Shown: in pieces, positions 51,275 to 60,040 of the stretch
How positions within the stretch are numbered: the first letter of the stretch is position 1
Layout: every line of letters begins with the position of its first letter
Origin: Candidatus Methanomethylophilaceae archaeon
GTDB taxonomy: Archaea; Thermoplasmatota; Thermoplasmata; Methanomassiliicoccales; Methanomethylophilaceae
Length of the DNA stretch: 64,000 nt
Reading direction: 5' to 3'
Assembly: GCA_944320495.1 (NCBI GenBank)
Contig: CALUHR010000002.1
Coordinates: 1-64,000 of the forward strand
Program-made: the position numbers and the translations under genes
Notes under the pieces: model-generated
What the model saw: only the letters and a program-made list of their open reading frames with translations
Databases searched by the model: none
What the model was told of the DNA's origin: nothing

Positions 51275-52279
51275 ATGAGGGTTTTCATCTGCGGATTCGG
51301 AACAGTGGGACAGGGCTTCTGTGAGGTCCTGGCCGCCCGCCGCCAGTTCCTCATAGACCGCTACGGGGAGCCAGTCACCGTCGTCGGGGCCATGGATTCC
51401 AAGACCTACGCCTACAACCCGAACGGGTTCGACCCCCTGGAGCTCGTCTCCGTCAAGCAGGGGACGGGGAGGGTCGGCACTGAGACGTACCAGGACTCCG
51501 TCGAGGTCCTCTCCGGAGCGGAGTTCGACATCCTCGTTGAGGTCAGCCCCACCGATGTGAAGACCGGCGGAGCCGGACTCAGGAACATAGAGTACGCGCT
51601 CGGCAACGGGAAGGATGTCATCACGGTCAACAAGGGCCCGCTGGCCCTGAAATTCCGCCATCTCATAGACCTGGCCGAGAGCAACGGATGCTGCCTCCGC
51701 TTCGAGGGATCCGTCGGCGGCGCCATGCCCATCATCAACCTCTGCCGCGACAACCTGGCCGGAGAGAGGATAGAATCCATACGCGGCATATTCAACGGAA
51801 CATGCAACTTCATACTCAGCAAGATGGACACCGGACAGCCGTTCGAGCAGGTCCTCAAGGAGGCCCAGCAGATGGGCTACGCCGAGACGGACCCGACAAA
51901 CGACATCGAGGGGTACGACAGCGCGTGCAAGGTCGTCATCCTCGCCAACGCCGTGTTCGGCCGCGACGTCACGTTCAACGACGTGAGGATCACCGGCATC
52001 ACATCGATCACCGAGGACGCCATCTCCCTGGCCGCCTCGCACAACATGGTCATAAGGCTCATAGGTGAGGTCTCCGAGAGCAAGCTGGAGGTGGGGCCCA
52101 GGCTCGTGCCCAGAGGACACCCCCTCGGCATCTCTGGGACACTGAACACCGCCCAGATCCTGTCCGACCTCGCCGGACCGGTAACGGTCACCGGCAGGGG
52201 TGCTGGCAGGATCGAGACCGCCTCGGCGATACTGAGCGACCTCATATCCATCATGGACGAGAGGGCGAGACGGCGATGA
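51275..52279 (+). CDS. hom: Homoserine dehydrogenase
   Basis: 334 residues. It reduces aspartate semialdehyde to homoserine. The Rossmann motif GFGTVGQGF is at the start, VNKGPLA near 115, and the catalytic segment [14 protein letters not shown] and [16 protein letters not shown] follow. It has no ACT domain of its own; the ACT protein just upstream may serve. The ATG at 51275 is two bases past the previous stop. It overlaps the next gene by 4 bases. Confidence 0.95.
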   Translation: MRVFICGFGTVGQGFCEVLAARRQFLIDRYGEPVTVVGAMDSKTYAYNPNGFDPLELVSVKQGTGRVGTETYQDSVEVLSGAEFDILVEVSPTDVKTGGAGLRNIEYALGNGKDVITVNKGPLALKFRHLIDLAESNGCCLRFEGSVGGAMPIINLCRDNLAGERIESIRGIFNGTCNFILSKMDTGQPFEQVLKEAQQMGYAETDPTNDIEGYDSACKVVILANAVFGRDVTFNDVRITGITSITEDAISLAASHNMVIRLIGEVSESKLEVGPRLVPRGHPLGISGTLNTAQILSDLAGPVTVTGRGAGRIETASAILSDLISIMDERARRR

Positions 52280-53841
52280 GACGTGTATTCATCTACGACA
52301 CCACGCTCAGGGACGGCGCCCAGTGCGAGGGCGTCTCGTTCTCCTGCGAGGACAAGCTGGACATACTGAGGAGACTGGACTCGTTCGGGACGGACTTCGT
52401 CGAAGGCGGATGGCCCGGATCGAACCCCAGGGACGACGAGTTCTTCGCCCGCGCATCCAGCCTGGGATTGACGAATACAGCGCTCACCGCCTTCGGCAGC
52501 ACCCGCAGGTACGGTGTGCGTCCAGAGGATGACGCGAACCTGAAGGCATTGGCATCCTGCCCAGCCGAGTGGTGCTGCATATTCGGGAAGTCCTGGGACT
52601 TCCAGGTCACGGAGGCCCTCGGCATCTCTCTTGAGGAGAACCTCGCCATGGTGGAGGACAGCGTGGCCTTCCTCGCATCCAAGGGCAAGAGGGTCATGTT
52701 CGACGCCGAGCACTTCTTCGACGGCTGGAGGTCCGACAGGGAGTACGCCCTGAGGGTCCTCGAGGCCGCCGAGAGGGGCGGCGCCGGGTGGGTGGTCCTC
52801 TGCGACACCAACGGCGGATCGCTGCCGTCCACGGTGGCGGAGGGGTGCAGGGACGCCATCTCCCGCGTCAGGATACCGGTCGGGATCCACTGCCACAACG
52901 ATTCCGATCTGGCCACCGCCTGCTCGCTCGCCGCCGTGGAGGCTGGATGCACCATGGTCCAGGGGACCGTGAACGGCCTCGGCGAGAGGTGCGGCAACGC
53001 CAACCTCTGCGCCGTCATCCCCGACCTGGCACTCAAGATGGGCGTGGACGTCGGCGAGGCGGACATACCCGGCATCACCGGGCTATCGAAGTTCGTGGGG
53101 GAGGTGGCCAACATGTCACCCTCCCCGGGGATGCCCTTCACCGGCGACCGCGCGTTCGCCCACAAGGGCGGGATGCACGTCTCCGCGCTGGTGAAGAACC
53201 CGCGCACCTACGAGCACGTCGACCCGGCATCGGTGGGCAACGCCAGGAGGGTCCTGGTGTCGGACATGGCAGGGAGAGCGAGCATCTCCGAGAAGCTGAG
53301 GGAGCTCGGCCTCGAGCCGGGCGAGGACAGCCCGGAGATCACCCGCATGATCAAGGAGATGGAGTCCCGCGGATACGAGTTCGAGGGGGCGGACGCCAGC
53401 TTCGAGCTCCTCGTCAGGAGGCTTCGCGGGGACCTCGCCCAGAGGTTCCGCGTGGAGGGCTTCAGGGTGTTCATGGACAGCCGCGAGGGCGGCATGGACT
53501 CCGAGGCCAGCGTGAAGGTCGTGGACGCGGACGGCGTGATGGAGCACACCGCCGCTGACGGCAACGGTCCCGTCAACGCCCTCGACAACGCGCTCAGGAA
53601 GGCCCTGCAGGGCTTCTTCCCGGGACTCAAAGAGATAAGACTGACTGATTACAAGGTACGCGTCCTCGACGAAAAATCGGCCACAAGGGCCAGCGTCAGG
53701 GTGCTGATCAGGACCACCGACGGGGTCAACAGCTGGACCACCGTGGGCGTGTCCGAAAACGTGATAGAGGCGAGTCTAATCGCACTCATCGATTCCCTGG
53801 AATACGCCCTCATGCTGCAGGGCCAGGAGGAGATACAATGA
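52276..53841 (+). CDS. cimA: Citramalate synthase-type DRE-TIM enzyme (2-isopropylmalate synthase family)
   Basis: 521 residues. The DRE-TIM signature is [15 protein letters not shown], with HCHNDSDLA near 197 and [17 protein letters not shown] near 300. Length and the C-terminal allosteric domain match the citramalate synthase group (isoleucine from pyruvate and acetyl-CoA) better than 2-isopropylmalate synthase. Homocitrate-type activity cannot be fully excluded. It overlaps hom and the following ACT gene by 4 bases each. Confidence 0.82.
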   Translation: MRRVFIYDTTLRDGAQCEGVSFSCEDKLDILRRLDSFGTDFVEGGWPGSNPRDDEFFARASSLGLTNTALTAFGSTRRYGVRPEDDANLKALASCPAEWCCIFGKSWDFQVTEALGISLEENLAMVEDSVAFLASKGKRVMFDAEHFFDGWRSDREYALRVLEAAERGGAGWVVLCDTNGGSLPSTVAEGCRDAISRVRIPVGIHCHNDSDLATACSLAAVEAGCTMVQGTVNGLGERCGNANLCAVIPDLALKMGVDVGEADIPGITGLSKFVGEVANMSPSPGMPFTGDRAFAHKGGMHVSALVKNPRTYEHVDPASVGNARRVLVSDMAGRASISEKLRELGLEPGEDSPEITRMIKEMESRGYEFEGADASFELLVRRLRGDLAQRFRVEGFRVFMDSREGGMDSEASVKVVDADGVMEHTAADGNGPVNALDNALRKALQGFFPGLKEIRLTDYKVRVLDEKSATRASVRVLIRTTDGVNSWTTVGVSENVIEASLIALIDSLEYALMLQGQEEIQ

Positions 53842-54110
53842 GCAGAACCATAGTGACCCTGGTCGGCAGGGACCACGTCGGCATCATCGCCGCAGTTTGC
53901 AACTTCTTCGCCGAGAACGACATCAACATCCTCGACATCAAACAGACCACAGTCCAGGACTACATCAACATGATCCTGATCGTCGACACCTCGGGATACA
54001 CCCAGGGGTTCGACAAGCTCAACGAGGGTCTGGAGAGGGTCGGCGAGAAGGTCGGCTGCATCATCAAGGCCACGCACGAGGACGTCTTCCAGATGATGCA
54101 CAGGATCTGA
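53838..54110 (+). CDS. ACT-domain protein, UPF0237
   Basis: 90 residues: [33 protein letters not shown] is the UPF0237 ACT start. It is regularly paired with UPF0210 genes, as here, suggesting a two-component amino-acid-responsive enzyme of unknown reaction. Confidence 0.88.
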   Translation: MSRTIVTLVGRDHVGIIAAVCNFFAENDINILDIKQTTVQDYINMILIVDTSGYTQGFDKLNEGLERVGEKVGCIIKATHEDVFQMMHRI

Positions 54111-54114
54111 GAAC

Positions 54115-55479
54115 ATGGTGGAGCTAAGCGAGGTCTTCGAGACCTACGAGATGGTCTCCCATGAGAACCTGGACGTCAGGACGATCACCATGGGCATCAG
54201 CCTGCTGGACTGCATCGACCCCGACCTGGACGCCCTCTGCGCCAAGATCCACGACAAGATCGTCAGGCTCGCCGGGAGGCTCGTCGAGGTCGGGGACCAG
54301 CTCGGCGTGGAGTTCGGTGTACCCGTCATCAACAAGAGGGTGTCCGTCACCCCGATCGCCATCGTGGGCGGGGCGGCGTGCAGATCGCCCGCCGACTTCG
54401 TGCGCATAGCCGAGACGCTGGACGCCACGGCCGACGAGATCGGCATCAACTTCATCGGAGGATACTCCGCCCTCGTCCAGAAGGGCATGACCCCCGCCGA
54501 CAGGATGCTCATAGAGTCCATCCCCGAAGCCCTGGCGAAGACCGAGCGCGTATGCTCGTCCATCAGTCTGGGATCCACTCGCACCGGCATCAACATGGAC
54601 GCCGTCAGGCTCATGGGCGACATCGTCGTACGCGCCGCTGAGGCCACGAAGGACAGGGACTCCATCGGATGCGCCAAGCTCGTCGTGTTCTGCAACCCGC
54701 CGGACGACAACCCGTTCATGGCCGGGGCGTTCCACGGCGTGACCGAGGCCGATCACGTGATCAATGTCGGAGTCAGCGGACCCGGCGTCGTCAGGGAGGC
54801 CCTCACGAAGGTCCGTGGAAGGAGCTTCGAGGAGCTCTGCGAGACCATCAAGAAGACCGCATTCAAGGTCACCAGGGTAGGCCAGCTGTTCGCCAAAGAG
54901 GCGTCCAAGAGGCTGGACACCCCGTTCGGCATCGTCGACCTCTCCCTCGCTCCCACGCCCGCAGTCGGGGACAGCATCGCAGACATCATCCACGAGATGG
55001 GCATGGAGTACGCCGGGGCCCCCGGGACCACGGCCGCCCTGGCCATCCTCAACGACCAGGTCAAGAAGGGTGGCGTCATGGCATCGTCCTACGTCGGAGG
55101 GCTCAGCGGGGCGTTCATCCCCGTGACCGAGGACAGCGCGATGGCAGAGGCGGCCGAGATCGGCGCCCTCACCCTCGAGAAGCTCGAGGCCATGACCTGC
55201 GTCTGCTCCGTCGGTCTGGACATGATCGCCGTGCCCGGGGACGTCCCCGCCACGTCCATCGCTGGGATCATCGCGGACGAGATGGCCATAGGCATGGTCA
55301 ACCAGAAGACCACCGCGGTCAGGATCATCCCCGTCATAGGCAAGACCGTCGGCGACCGCGTGGCATTCGGCGGTCTCCTGGGAGACGCCGGCATCATGCC
55401 CGTCAACAGGTACGACTGCGCCGACTTCGTAAACAGGGGCGGAAGGATCCCCGCTCCGATCCACAGCTTCAAGAACTGA
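54115..55479 (+). CDS. UPF0210 (PFL-like) family protein
   Basis: 454 residues. It matches UPF0210: [15 protein letters not shown] near the start, [18 protein letters not shown] near 115, [18 protein letters not shown] near 285 and [14 protein letters not shown] near 420. The fold resembles pyruvate-formate-lyase-like barrels but lacks the radical glycine machinery nearby; the reaction is unknown. Its start follows UPF0237 by 4 bases. Confidence 0.9.
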   Translation: MVELSEVFETYEMVSHENLDVRTITMGISLLDCIDPDLDALCAKIHDKIVRLAGRLVEVGDQLGVEFGVPVINKRVSVTPIAIVGGAACRSPADFVRIAETLDATADEIGINFIGGYSALVQKGMTPADRMLIESIPEALAKTERVCSSISLGSTRTGINMDAVRLMGDIVVRAAEATKDRDSIGCAKLVVFCNPPDDNPFMAGAFHGVTEADHVINVGVSGPGVVREALTKVRGRSFEELCETIKKTAFKVTRVGQLFAKEASKRLDTPFGIVDLSLAPTPAVGDSIADIIHEMGMEYAGAPGTTAALAILNDQVKKGGVMASSYVGGLSGAFIPVTEDSAMAEAAEIGALTLEKLEAMTCVCSVGLDMIAVPGDVPATSIAGIIADEMAIGMVNQKTTAVRIIPVIGKTVGDRVAFGGLLGDAGIMPVNRYDCADFVNRGGRIPAPIHSFKN

Positions 55480-55495
55480 CCGGGCGGAAGCCCGG
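55480..55495 (+). terminator. Hairpin after the UPF0210 gene
   Basis: CCGGGC-GGAA-GCCCGG, beginning one base after the stop codon. Confidence 0.6.
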
Positions 55496-55640
55496 CAAAC
55501 CCCTTCCATTCTTCTCTCGATTCTTGCAGAAGGACCGGGTGCTCGGACCGATGATGGAATCATTCAAAAATTAAGGGATTTAAGAAAAGTTTGCTCGGCA
55601 CCGAAGTGCCAGAGAATTAGAAGTAGTGAAGTGCACAAGG

Positions 55641-55809
55641 TGGGGGCAGAGGGATTTGAACCCTCGTCAGCGGGTTTCCTCCACCGGGGAGCGACCCCGG
55701 ATGAATCAATGAGTCATCGCTCCAGTTAGTCATCAACTGTCAGCAAACCCATTTTCAATCACTCTCAATAACTGGAGCCCACCAGTCTGCCAGGTTAGCC
55801 TATACCCCC
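55641..55809 (-). tRNA. tRNA-Trp (CCA) with an intron
   Basis: Exons: GGGGGTA...GTGGGCTCCAG then ACCCGC..GAGGGTTCAAATCCCTCTGCCCCCA. The acceptor pairs GGGGGTA with TGCCCCC, the anticodon stem is GTGGG/CCCGC with CCA anticodon, and the discriminator is A. An intron of about 96 bases sits after position 37, the canonical archaeal site (exact ends uncertain by one or two bases). It is removed by the splicing endonuclease and joined by RtcB. Confidence 0.9.
55676..55771 (-). ncRNA. tRNA-Trp intron carrying a box C/D guide RNA
   Basis: Read on the minus strand it has a C-like box GTGATTGA, a D' box CTGA, a C' box TTGATGA and a D-like ATGA. Upstream of D', GGGTTTG pairs with tRNA bases CAAACCC, and the fifth base from the box targets position 39. 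Upstream of the D-like box, TAACTGGAGC pairs with the anticodon side GCTCCAGTTA and the fifth base targets C34. This is the known euryarchaeal tRNA-Trp intron that directs 2'-O-methylation at 34 and 39. A CCGGGG-TCGCT-CCCCGG hairpin follows. Confidence 0.8.
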
Positions 55810-55835
55810 TTGTTGAGCGTGATTGCGAGTTGCAA

Positions 55836-55943
55836 TCACTTCTTGCGCATCTTCGCTGCTCTCTTTCTTCTCCTCATCTTCTTCTTGCGCCACTTCCAAC
55901 GCTGGTTGCCGCGTTTCTTCCAGGCGCGCGAGCTTCTCTTCAT
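55836..55943 (-). CDS. rpl41e: Ribosomal protein L41e
   Basis: 35 residues, almost entirely Lys and Arg with the L41e core WKWRKKKMRRRKRAAK. It is the smallest ribosomal protein; its start at 55943 is followed on the minus strand by a TGA 27 bases before tRNA-Trp begins. It lies between tRNA-Arg and tRNA-Trp, possibly in one transcript. Confidence 0.85.
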   Translation of the reverse strand: MKRSSRAWKKRGNQRWKWRKKKMRRRKRAAKMRKK

Positions 55944-55990
55944 GATCGTTCCTTCCTGAATGTTGTCCCCCGGAGGGGTTGCATCCTAGG

Positions 55991-56065
55991 CGGGCCCGCC
56001 GGGATTCGAACCCGGGGCGTCTGGCTTAGAAGGCCAGCGCTATATCCTGGCTAAGCCACAAGCCC
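55991..56065 (-). tRNA. tRNA-Arg (TCT)
   Basis: Acceptor GGGCTTG pairs with CGGGCCC and the discriminator is G. The anticodon stem CTGGC/GCCAG holds loop CTTCTAA (anticodon TCT). The T arm is CCGGG-TTCGAAT-CCCGG. Confidence 0.9.
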
Positions 56066-56116
56066 GCTCTTCCCCTCCATCTGCTAATATGATTTAAAGG
56101 TTACTCGGAGCCAGCA

Positions 56117-56695
56117 TCACGCACCTGTCGAGATGTAATCGGTAATCGAACCATAGCCCATGAACATGAACGCCGCCTCGGCGATGCATATCAGTCCCAG
56201 GACCAGGAGAAGGGGCCACCAGTTCAGAATCTTTCCCACGCCCTTGACGAGCGCCTCCGCGAAGTTGAGCAGCCCGTAGACCACCGCACCGAGTATGAAC
56301 GCGACGATGATCCTCACCGGGTTCTCGGAGAGGAAACTGACGTCGAAGTCGGACACGGTCGTCACACCTCCGAGCCAGATGTACACGAGAACCATCACGA
56401 ACAGCGCGATGATGACCGCGAAGTGGACCTCGCGGAACGGACGGATGATGAGCGTGAAGGCCGCGACGGCGACGAAAACCGACGTCACCATGGCCCATGT
56501 GCCGTAGTAGGAGGCGGCCTCTATGGCCATGAAGACCCCGAACAGGAAGCCGAGGAACATCAGCCCCTTGTACTTCCAGGAGTCCTTGTCTTTGACGTAC
56601 GTGACGGCGATGAGCACCGCCAACAGGCCTCCGATCAGTAGAATGGTCTGGGGGAGATTGTCACCCAGCCAGGTCATTATGTCTGTCCCATCCAT
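56117..56695 (-). CDS. Uncharacterised membrane protein with about six helices
   Basis: 192 residues. Hydrophobic segments at about 15-33, 43-60, 66-82, 88-108, 125-145 and 160-180, with short charged loops (KDKDSWKYKG, RPFREVHF). No known domain. It stands alone between tRNA-Arg and an FMN-protein gene. Confidence 0.75.
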   Translation of the reverse strand: MDGTDIMTWLGDNLPQTILLIGGLLAVLIAVTYVKDKDSWKYKGLMFLGFLFGVFMAIEAASYYGTWAMVTSVFVAVAAFTLIIRPFREVHFAVIIALFVMVLVYIWLGGVTTVSDFDVSFLSENPVRIIVAFILGAVVYGLLNFAEALVKGVGKILNWWPLLLVLGLICIAEAAFMFMGYGSITDYISTGA

Positions 56696-56731
56696 ATGTA
56701 AGAAAACGGATGATGGTTATAAAGGGGTTAG

Positions 56732-56749
56732 GCCCGCCCGGAGGCGGGC
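56732..56749 (-). terminator. Hairpin after the FMN-binding protein gene
   Basis: GCCCGCC-CGGA-GGCGGGC, a 7-bp stem, 8 bases past the stop on the minus strand. Confidence 0.6.
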
Positions 56750-56756
56750 TCTTGGA

Positions 56757-57155
56757 TCATGCGATCTGTTTTCCGGCGTCGGGATTGGCGCCCTGGTTGT
56801 AGACAGCCTCGACGTCGAACACCCACATCGCGTTGGCGTGGAGGTGAATGGGGGCGAGAGCCTCGTTCATCTTGTCGAGGTCGGCACCGGAGTCGATGCG
56901 GACAGGGTTCTTTACGTCAATCTCCCAGGCCTCCATGCCGGCGGCAATCATGAAGGAGGCTTTCGGATTCTCGGCCAGGTTGGCGGCCGACTTCTTCATC
57001 AGGACCTCTCCGACGACCATTTTGTCGGGAGCGGGGGACATGATGGTGCCGCAGACGATGGCATGGGGCTGCCCGTCTTTTCCAGCTGTGACGAGTACCT
57101 TGACGGTACCCTGTGCGTTCATTTTCTCGATGACATTGGACGGAATGCTTGCCAT
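56757..57155 (-). CDS. Pyridoxamine-5'-phosphate-oxidase-like FMN-binding protein
   Basis: 132 residues with the split-barrel pattern: VKVLVTAGKDGQPHAIVCGTIMSPAPDKMVVGEVLMKKSAANLAENPKASFMI. Single-domain members bind FMN or F420 and reduce small substrates; the substrate is unknown. The ATG at 57155 is preceded by GGTGATT at ribosome-binding spacing, which rules out the longer start at 57245. Confidence 0.85.
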   Translation of the reverse strand: MASIPSNVIEKMNAQGTVKVLVTAGKDGQPHAIVCGTIMSPAPDKMVVGEVLMKKSAANLAENPKASFMIAAGMEAWEIDVKNPVRIDSGADLDKMNEALAPIHLHANAMWVFDVEAVYNQGANPDAGKQIA

Positions 57156-57337
57156 TCGAATCACCATATTCTGAATCGGGCTGTCAGTATTTGGGGGATT
57201 GGTATCATGGATGTAATCTGTCATCAGATTGGAGCATACGTCCAATATTTTGCCTGGACCACGTTTTTAATATCAAAAAGTGGCAACATTTATTATTATT
57301 CATAATAGTTAGTGACTAGATGTACCAGCACACATAG

Positions 57338-58198
57338 ATGACGTTCGAGAGCATGGAATCGGAGATCCAGGACCTCAGCTTCCACAGTGCCGTCCTGAGA
57401 AGGGACTCCCGCTCCGGTAGGCATTGGGATTCAACCGTCATGAGAACCCCCGATGGGAGCTTCACCAATCTCGCCCTCATCTTCTCTGACCAGTGCCCCT
57501 GGTCCTGCGAGATCCGCGTGGACGGCGATGCGGAGTACGTCGCGACTGGATCAGTACTCGAACAGATTCATGTCGTCGGACAGCAGGTAGTCACCATCCG
57601 CCGCAGGCTTTCGGAGAAGGCTGGGACCGGGGTGACGAAGATACAGGGTCTGGCGTTCTCGGAGGTCCTGCTCAACGCCATCTGCCATCGCAGCTACTGC
57701 GATCCCTCGCCCATAGTGGTGGATGTGAATCTGGAATGCACAACAGTGACCTCCCCCGGCGGCATGATGAGACTGGGGATAAGCTACAGGGAGCGCACGA
57801 GGAACCCGCGTCTGACCGAGATTCTCGTATCCATGGGATACAAGAACACGGCCATACGCGGCATGGCGGGTGTCAGGAGGGCCTATCGCAGCTGCTAGTA
57901 CAGGCCGGAGGTAACCGTCGGGGATTCATGGAGCGTCAGCCTGCCGGGGATGGTGGAGCTCGGCTCCGCCTATGAGGGCAGGAGATGCAACGTCATCAGA
58001 TACATGCTGGGACACGGCCCCGTAGACGAGGATGAGATCGTGAGAAGGCTCGGGATGGCGGCATCCACGGCGCACGAGGTCCTGTGCAGGATGACCGACG
58101 AGGGCGTCCTGTTCTCCATGGGAGACAGGGATGACAGGAGGTTCTTCCTGAGTGACAGACCCAGATGGGCAGGCATCGCGAACGGACACCGTCACTGA
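57338..58198 (+). CDS. RecG-like/AlbA-type regulator with an in-frame TAG (possible pyrrolysine)
   Basis: One gene of about 286 codons if the TAG at 57896-57898 is translated. Before it: TPDGSFTNLALIFSDQC, EVLLNAICHRSYCDPSPIVVDV and SPGGMMRLGISYRERTRNPRL, the HATPase_c_4-type segments of RecG-like transcriptional regulators. The family continues ..GIRRIxxAY....VT...F.V.LP; here the amber codon falls between RRAYRSC and YRPEVTVGDSWSVSLPG, and a winged helix follows (ILGHGPVDEDEIVRRLGMAAST-like). So the sequence is intact across the stop. A second in-frame TAG lies in a short upstream frame (57320-57337) just before the ATG. Alternative: a nonsense-mutated pseudogene. Confidence 0.75.
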
Positions 58199-58220
58199 GA
58201 ATTGAAAGAAAGAAGAAAGG

Positions 58221-58293
58221 TGGACAGGGCGAGATTCGAACTCGCGGCCTCTACCATGCCAAGGTAACGATCTTCCAACTGATCTACCTGCCC
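58221..58293 (-). tRNA. tRNA-Ala (GGC)
   Basis: Acceptor GGGCAGG pairs with CCTGTCC, containing the G3-T70 wobble that identifies alanine tRNAs. The anticodon stem TTACC/GGTAG holds loop TTGGCAT (anticodon GGC). T loop TTCGAAT and discriminator A. Confidence 0.93.
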
Positions 58294-58320
58294 AGCAAAT
58301 TGTGGATAGTTTCCTAGTAT

Positions 58321-59742
58321 TTATAAGTTTGTTTTGTCGAAGTCCTGGACGAGGTTGGTCTGGAACCTGTGGACCTCTCCGGGGATCGAAGTGGGGTATT
58401 TTCCATTCACACAGGCCAGGCAGAGGTCGGCCTCCTTGAACCCGATGGCCTCGACGAGGCCCTCGATGCTGATATAGCCGAGACTGTCCGCGCCGATGAT
58501 CTGTCTGATCTCCTCGACACTGTGCTTGGTCGCTATGAACTGGTCGCGGGTCTTCATGTCCACACCGTAATAGCACGGCGCGATGATCGGCGGACTGCCG
58601 ATCCTGACATGGATCTCCTTCGCTCCGGCGGACCGGAGCATCTGGATGAGCTTCTTCAGGGTGGTACCCCTGACGATGCTGTCGTCGATGATCATGATGC
58701 GCTTGCCGCTGACCGTGCTCCTGATGGGATTCATCTTCATGGAGACGGCCTGCTCCCTCTGCTTCTGGTCGGGCATGATGAAGGTCCTCTCGGCGAAGCG
58801 ATTCTTCATGAAGCCCTCCTCATAGGGTATGCCTGTCGCGGCTGAATAGCCGATGGCGTGGGCGCGTCCGGAATCGGGGATGGGCATGACCAGGTCCACA
58901 TCTGCGGGGCATTCCCTCGCCAGGATCTCGCCGATGCGCCTGCGCACCTCGTATACCTCGCTCCCGTCGATGACGGAATCGGGACGTGCGAAGTAGACCC
59001 ACTCGAACATGCAGTAGGCCTTGGGATGCTGACCGACCGCGGGATAGATCTTGAACGTGTCCTTGGTGATCTCGCAGATCTCCCCGGGTTCGATGTCGCG
59101 GACGAACTCCCCGTGGAGCGCGTCGATGGCAGCGCTCTCCGACACGGCGATGTATCCCCCGTCGAGCCTTCCGAGGCACAGAGGCCTGAATCCGTAGGGG
59201 TCGCGGATGGCGAACAGCCTGTCGTTGATGAGGATCGTGAGAGCGTACGCCCCGTCGAGCTCGCCCATCGCGGCCCTGATCGCCTTGACCGGGTCGTTGT
59301 ACATGGTCATGTACTTGCCCAGGAGCTTGGTGACCAGCTCGCTGTCAGAATCCGTGAGGAAGGTCCAGCCCTCCTTCATGTAGCGGTCCTTCAGCTCGGC
59401 GAAGTTGGTGATGTCGCCGTTGTGCGCGACGGCCACGGTACCGAAGTTGGTCATGACCGTGAGCGGCTGAGCATTCACTATGCTCTTGGAACCGGTCGTG
59501 GAATAGCGGACGTGGCCGACACCGACGTGGCCGACCGCGGCCTGCACATCCGCCTTGGGGAGGGCCAGATTGACCAGCCCGTTCCCCTTGAGGGTGTCTA
59601 TGGAGGCGCCGTTGAAAACGGAGATGCCGGCGCTCTCCTGCCCGCGATGCTGGATGATCATGAGGGCCGTGTAAAGCGACGGAGCGACATCGTAGTCGGC
59701 GCTGATGCCGACAACGCCGCAGCTGTGCTTTGGCCCTGTCAT
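58321..59742 (-). CDS. purF: Amidophosphoribosyltransferase
   Basis: 473 residues. First committed step of purine synthesis. The N-terminal glutaminase nucleophile follows a short propeptide (Cys8 in KHSCGVVGI). The PRPP loop IMIIDDSIVRGTTLK is near 345. Class II features QHRGQESAG and GDITNFAEL are present. It follows L37e by 13 bases on the same strand, a frequent archaeal pairing. Confidence 0.95.
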   Translation of the reverse strand: MTGPKHSCGVVGISADYDVAPSLYTALMIIQHRGQESAGISVFNGASIDTLKGNGLVNLALPKADVQAAVGHVGVGHVRYSTTGSKSIVNAQPLTVMTNFGTVAVAHNGDITNFAELKDRYMKEGWTFLTDSDSELVTKLLGKYMTMYNDPVKAIRAAMGELDGAYALTILINDRLFAIRDPYGFRPLCLGRLDGGYIAVSESAAIDALHGEFVRDIEPGEICEITKDTFKIYPAVGQHPKAYCMFEWVYFARPDSVIDGSEVYEVRRRIGEILARECPADVDLVMPIPDSGRAHAIGYSAATGIPYEEGFMKNRFAERTFIMPDQKQREQAVSMKMNPIRSTVSGKRIMIIDDSIVRGTTLKKLIQMLRSAGAKEIHVRIGSPPIIAPCYYGVDMKTRDQFIATKHSVEEIRQIIGADSLGYISIEGLVEAIGFKEADLCLACVNGKYPTSIPGEVHRFQTNLVQDFDKTNL

Positions 59743-59755
59743 GAGGATCCCTCGA

Positions 59756-59926
59756 TCAGTCGCGGATCTTAGCCCAGTTGTAGGACCTGATGGTTGCGGT
59801 CTTGCCGTACCCGCAGGAGGCGCAGACGCCCTTCCTGACGTGGTAGGCGCGCTTGCCGCACCTGCGGCAGGGGATGTGAGTCTTGTACTTGTTGTGTTTT
59901 CCCTGTGCGGGTGTTCCCTTTCCCAT
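59756..59926 (-). CDS. rpl37e: Ribosomal protein L37e
   Basis: 56 residues. The L37e start [20 protein letters not shown] and a C4 zinc finger (CRRC, CASC) are complete. GGAGTGAT upstream is a good ribosome-binding site. A TATA-like CAGTATAGC near 59980 and a 14-bp palindrome (59964-59977) lie upstream. Confidence 0.95.
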   Translation of the reverse strand: MGKGTPAQGKHNKYKTHIPCRRCGKRAYHVRKGVCASCGYGKTATIRSYNWAKIRD

Positions 59927-59963
59927 GATCATCACTCCAGTGAATCGTGAGCGCCATCTCTCA

Positions 59964-59977
59964 CACGCGTACGCGTG
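59964..59977 (-). promoter_or_regulatory. Perfect palindrome at the L37e promoter
   Basis: CACGCGTACGCGTG, 14 bp with no spacer, just downstream of a TATA-like box and upstream of the L37e start. Alternating CG sequence also occurs at other translation-gene promoters in this window. Confidence 0.45.
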
Positions 59978-59997
59978 CTATACTGGACGGCGGATGG

Positions 59998-60015
59998 GCC
60001 TGCCTATAGGCAGGC
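59998..60015 (-). terminator. Hairpin after the ykgJ-like gene
   Basis: GCCTGCC-TATA-GGCAGGC, 7 bp, 26 bases past the stop of the last operon gene. Confidence 0.6.
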
Positions 60016-60040
60016 ATTATTTGAAGGTATCTGCCGGGCG

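Noticed and set aside
57338..57898. A separate 186-residue gene ending at TAG and a second small gene at 57950
   Set aside because: The two parts are in the same frame and together match one regulator family across the TAG, so two unrelated genes are unlikely.
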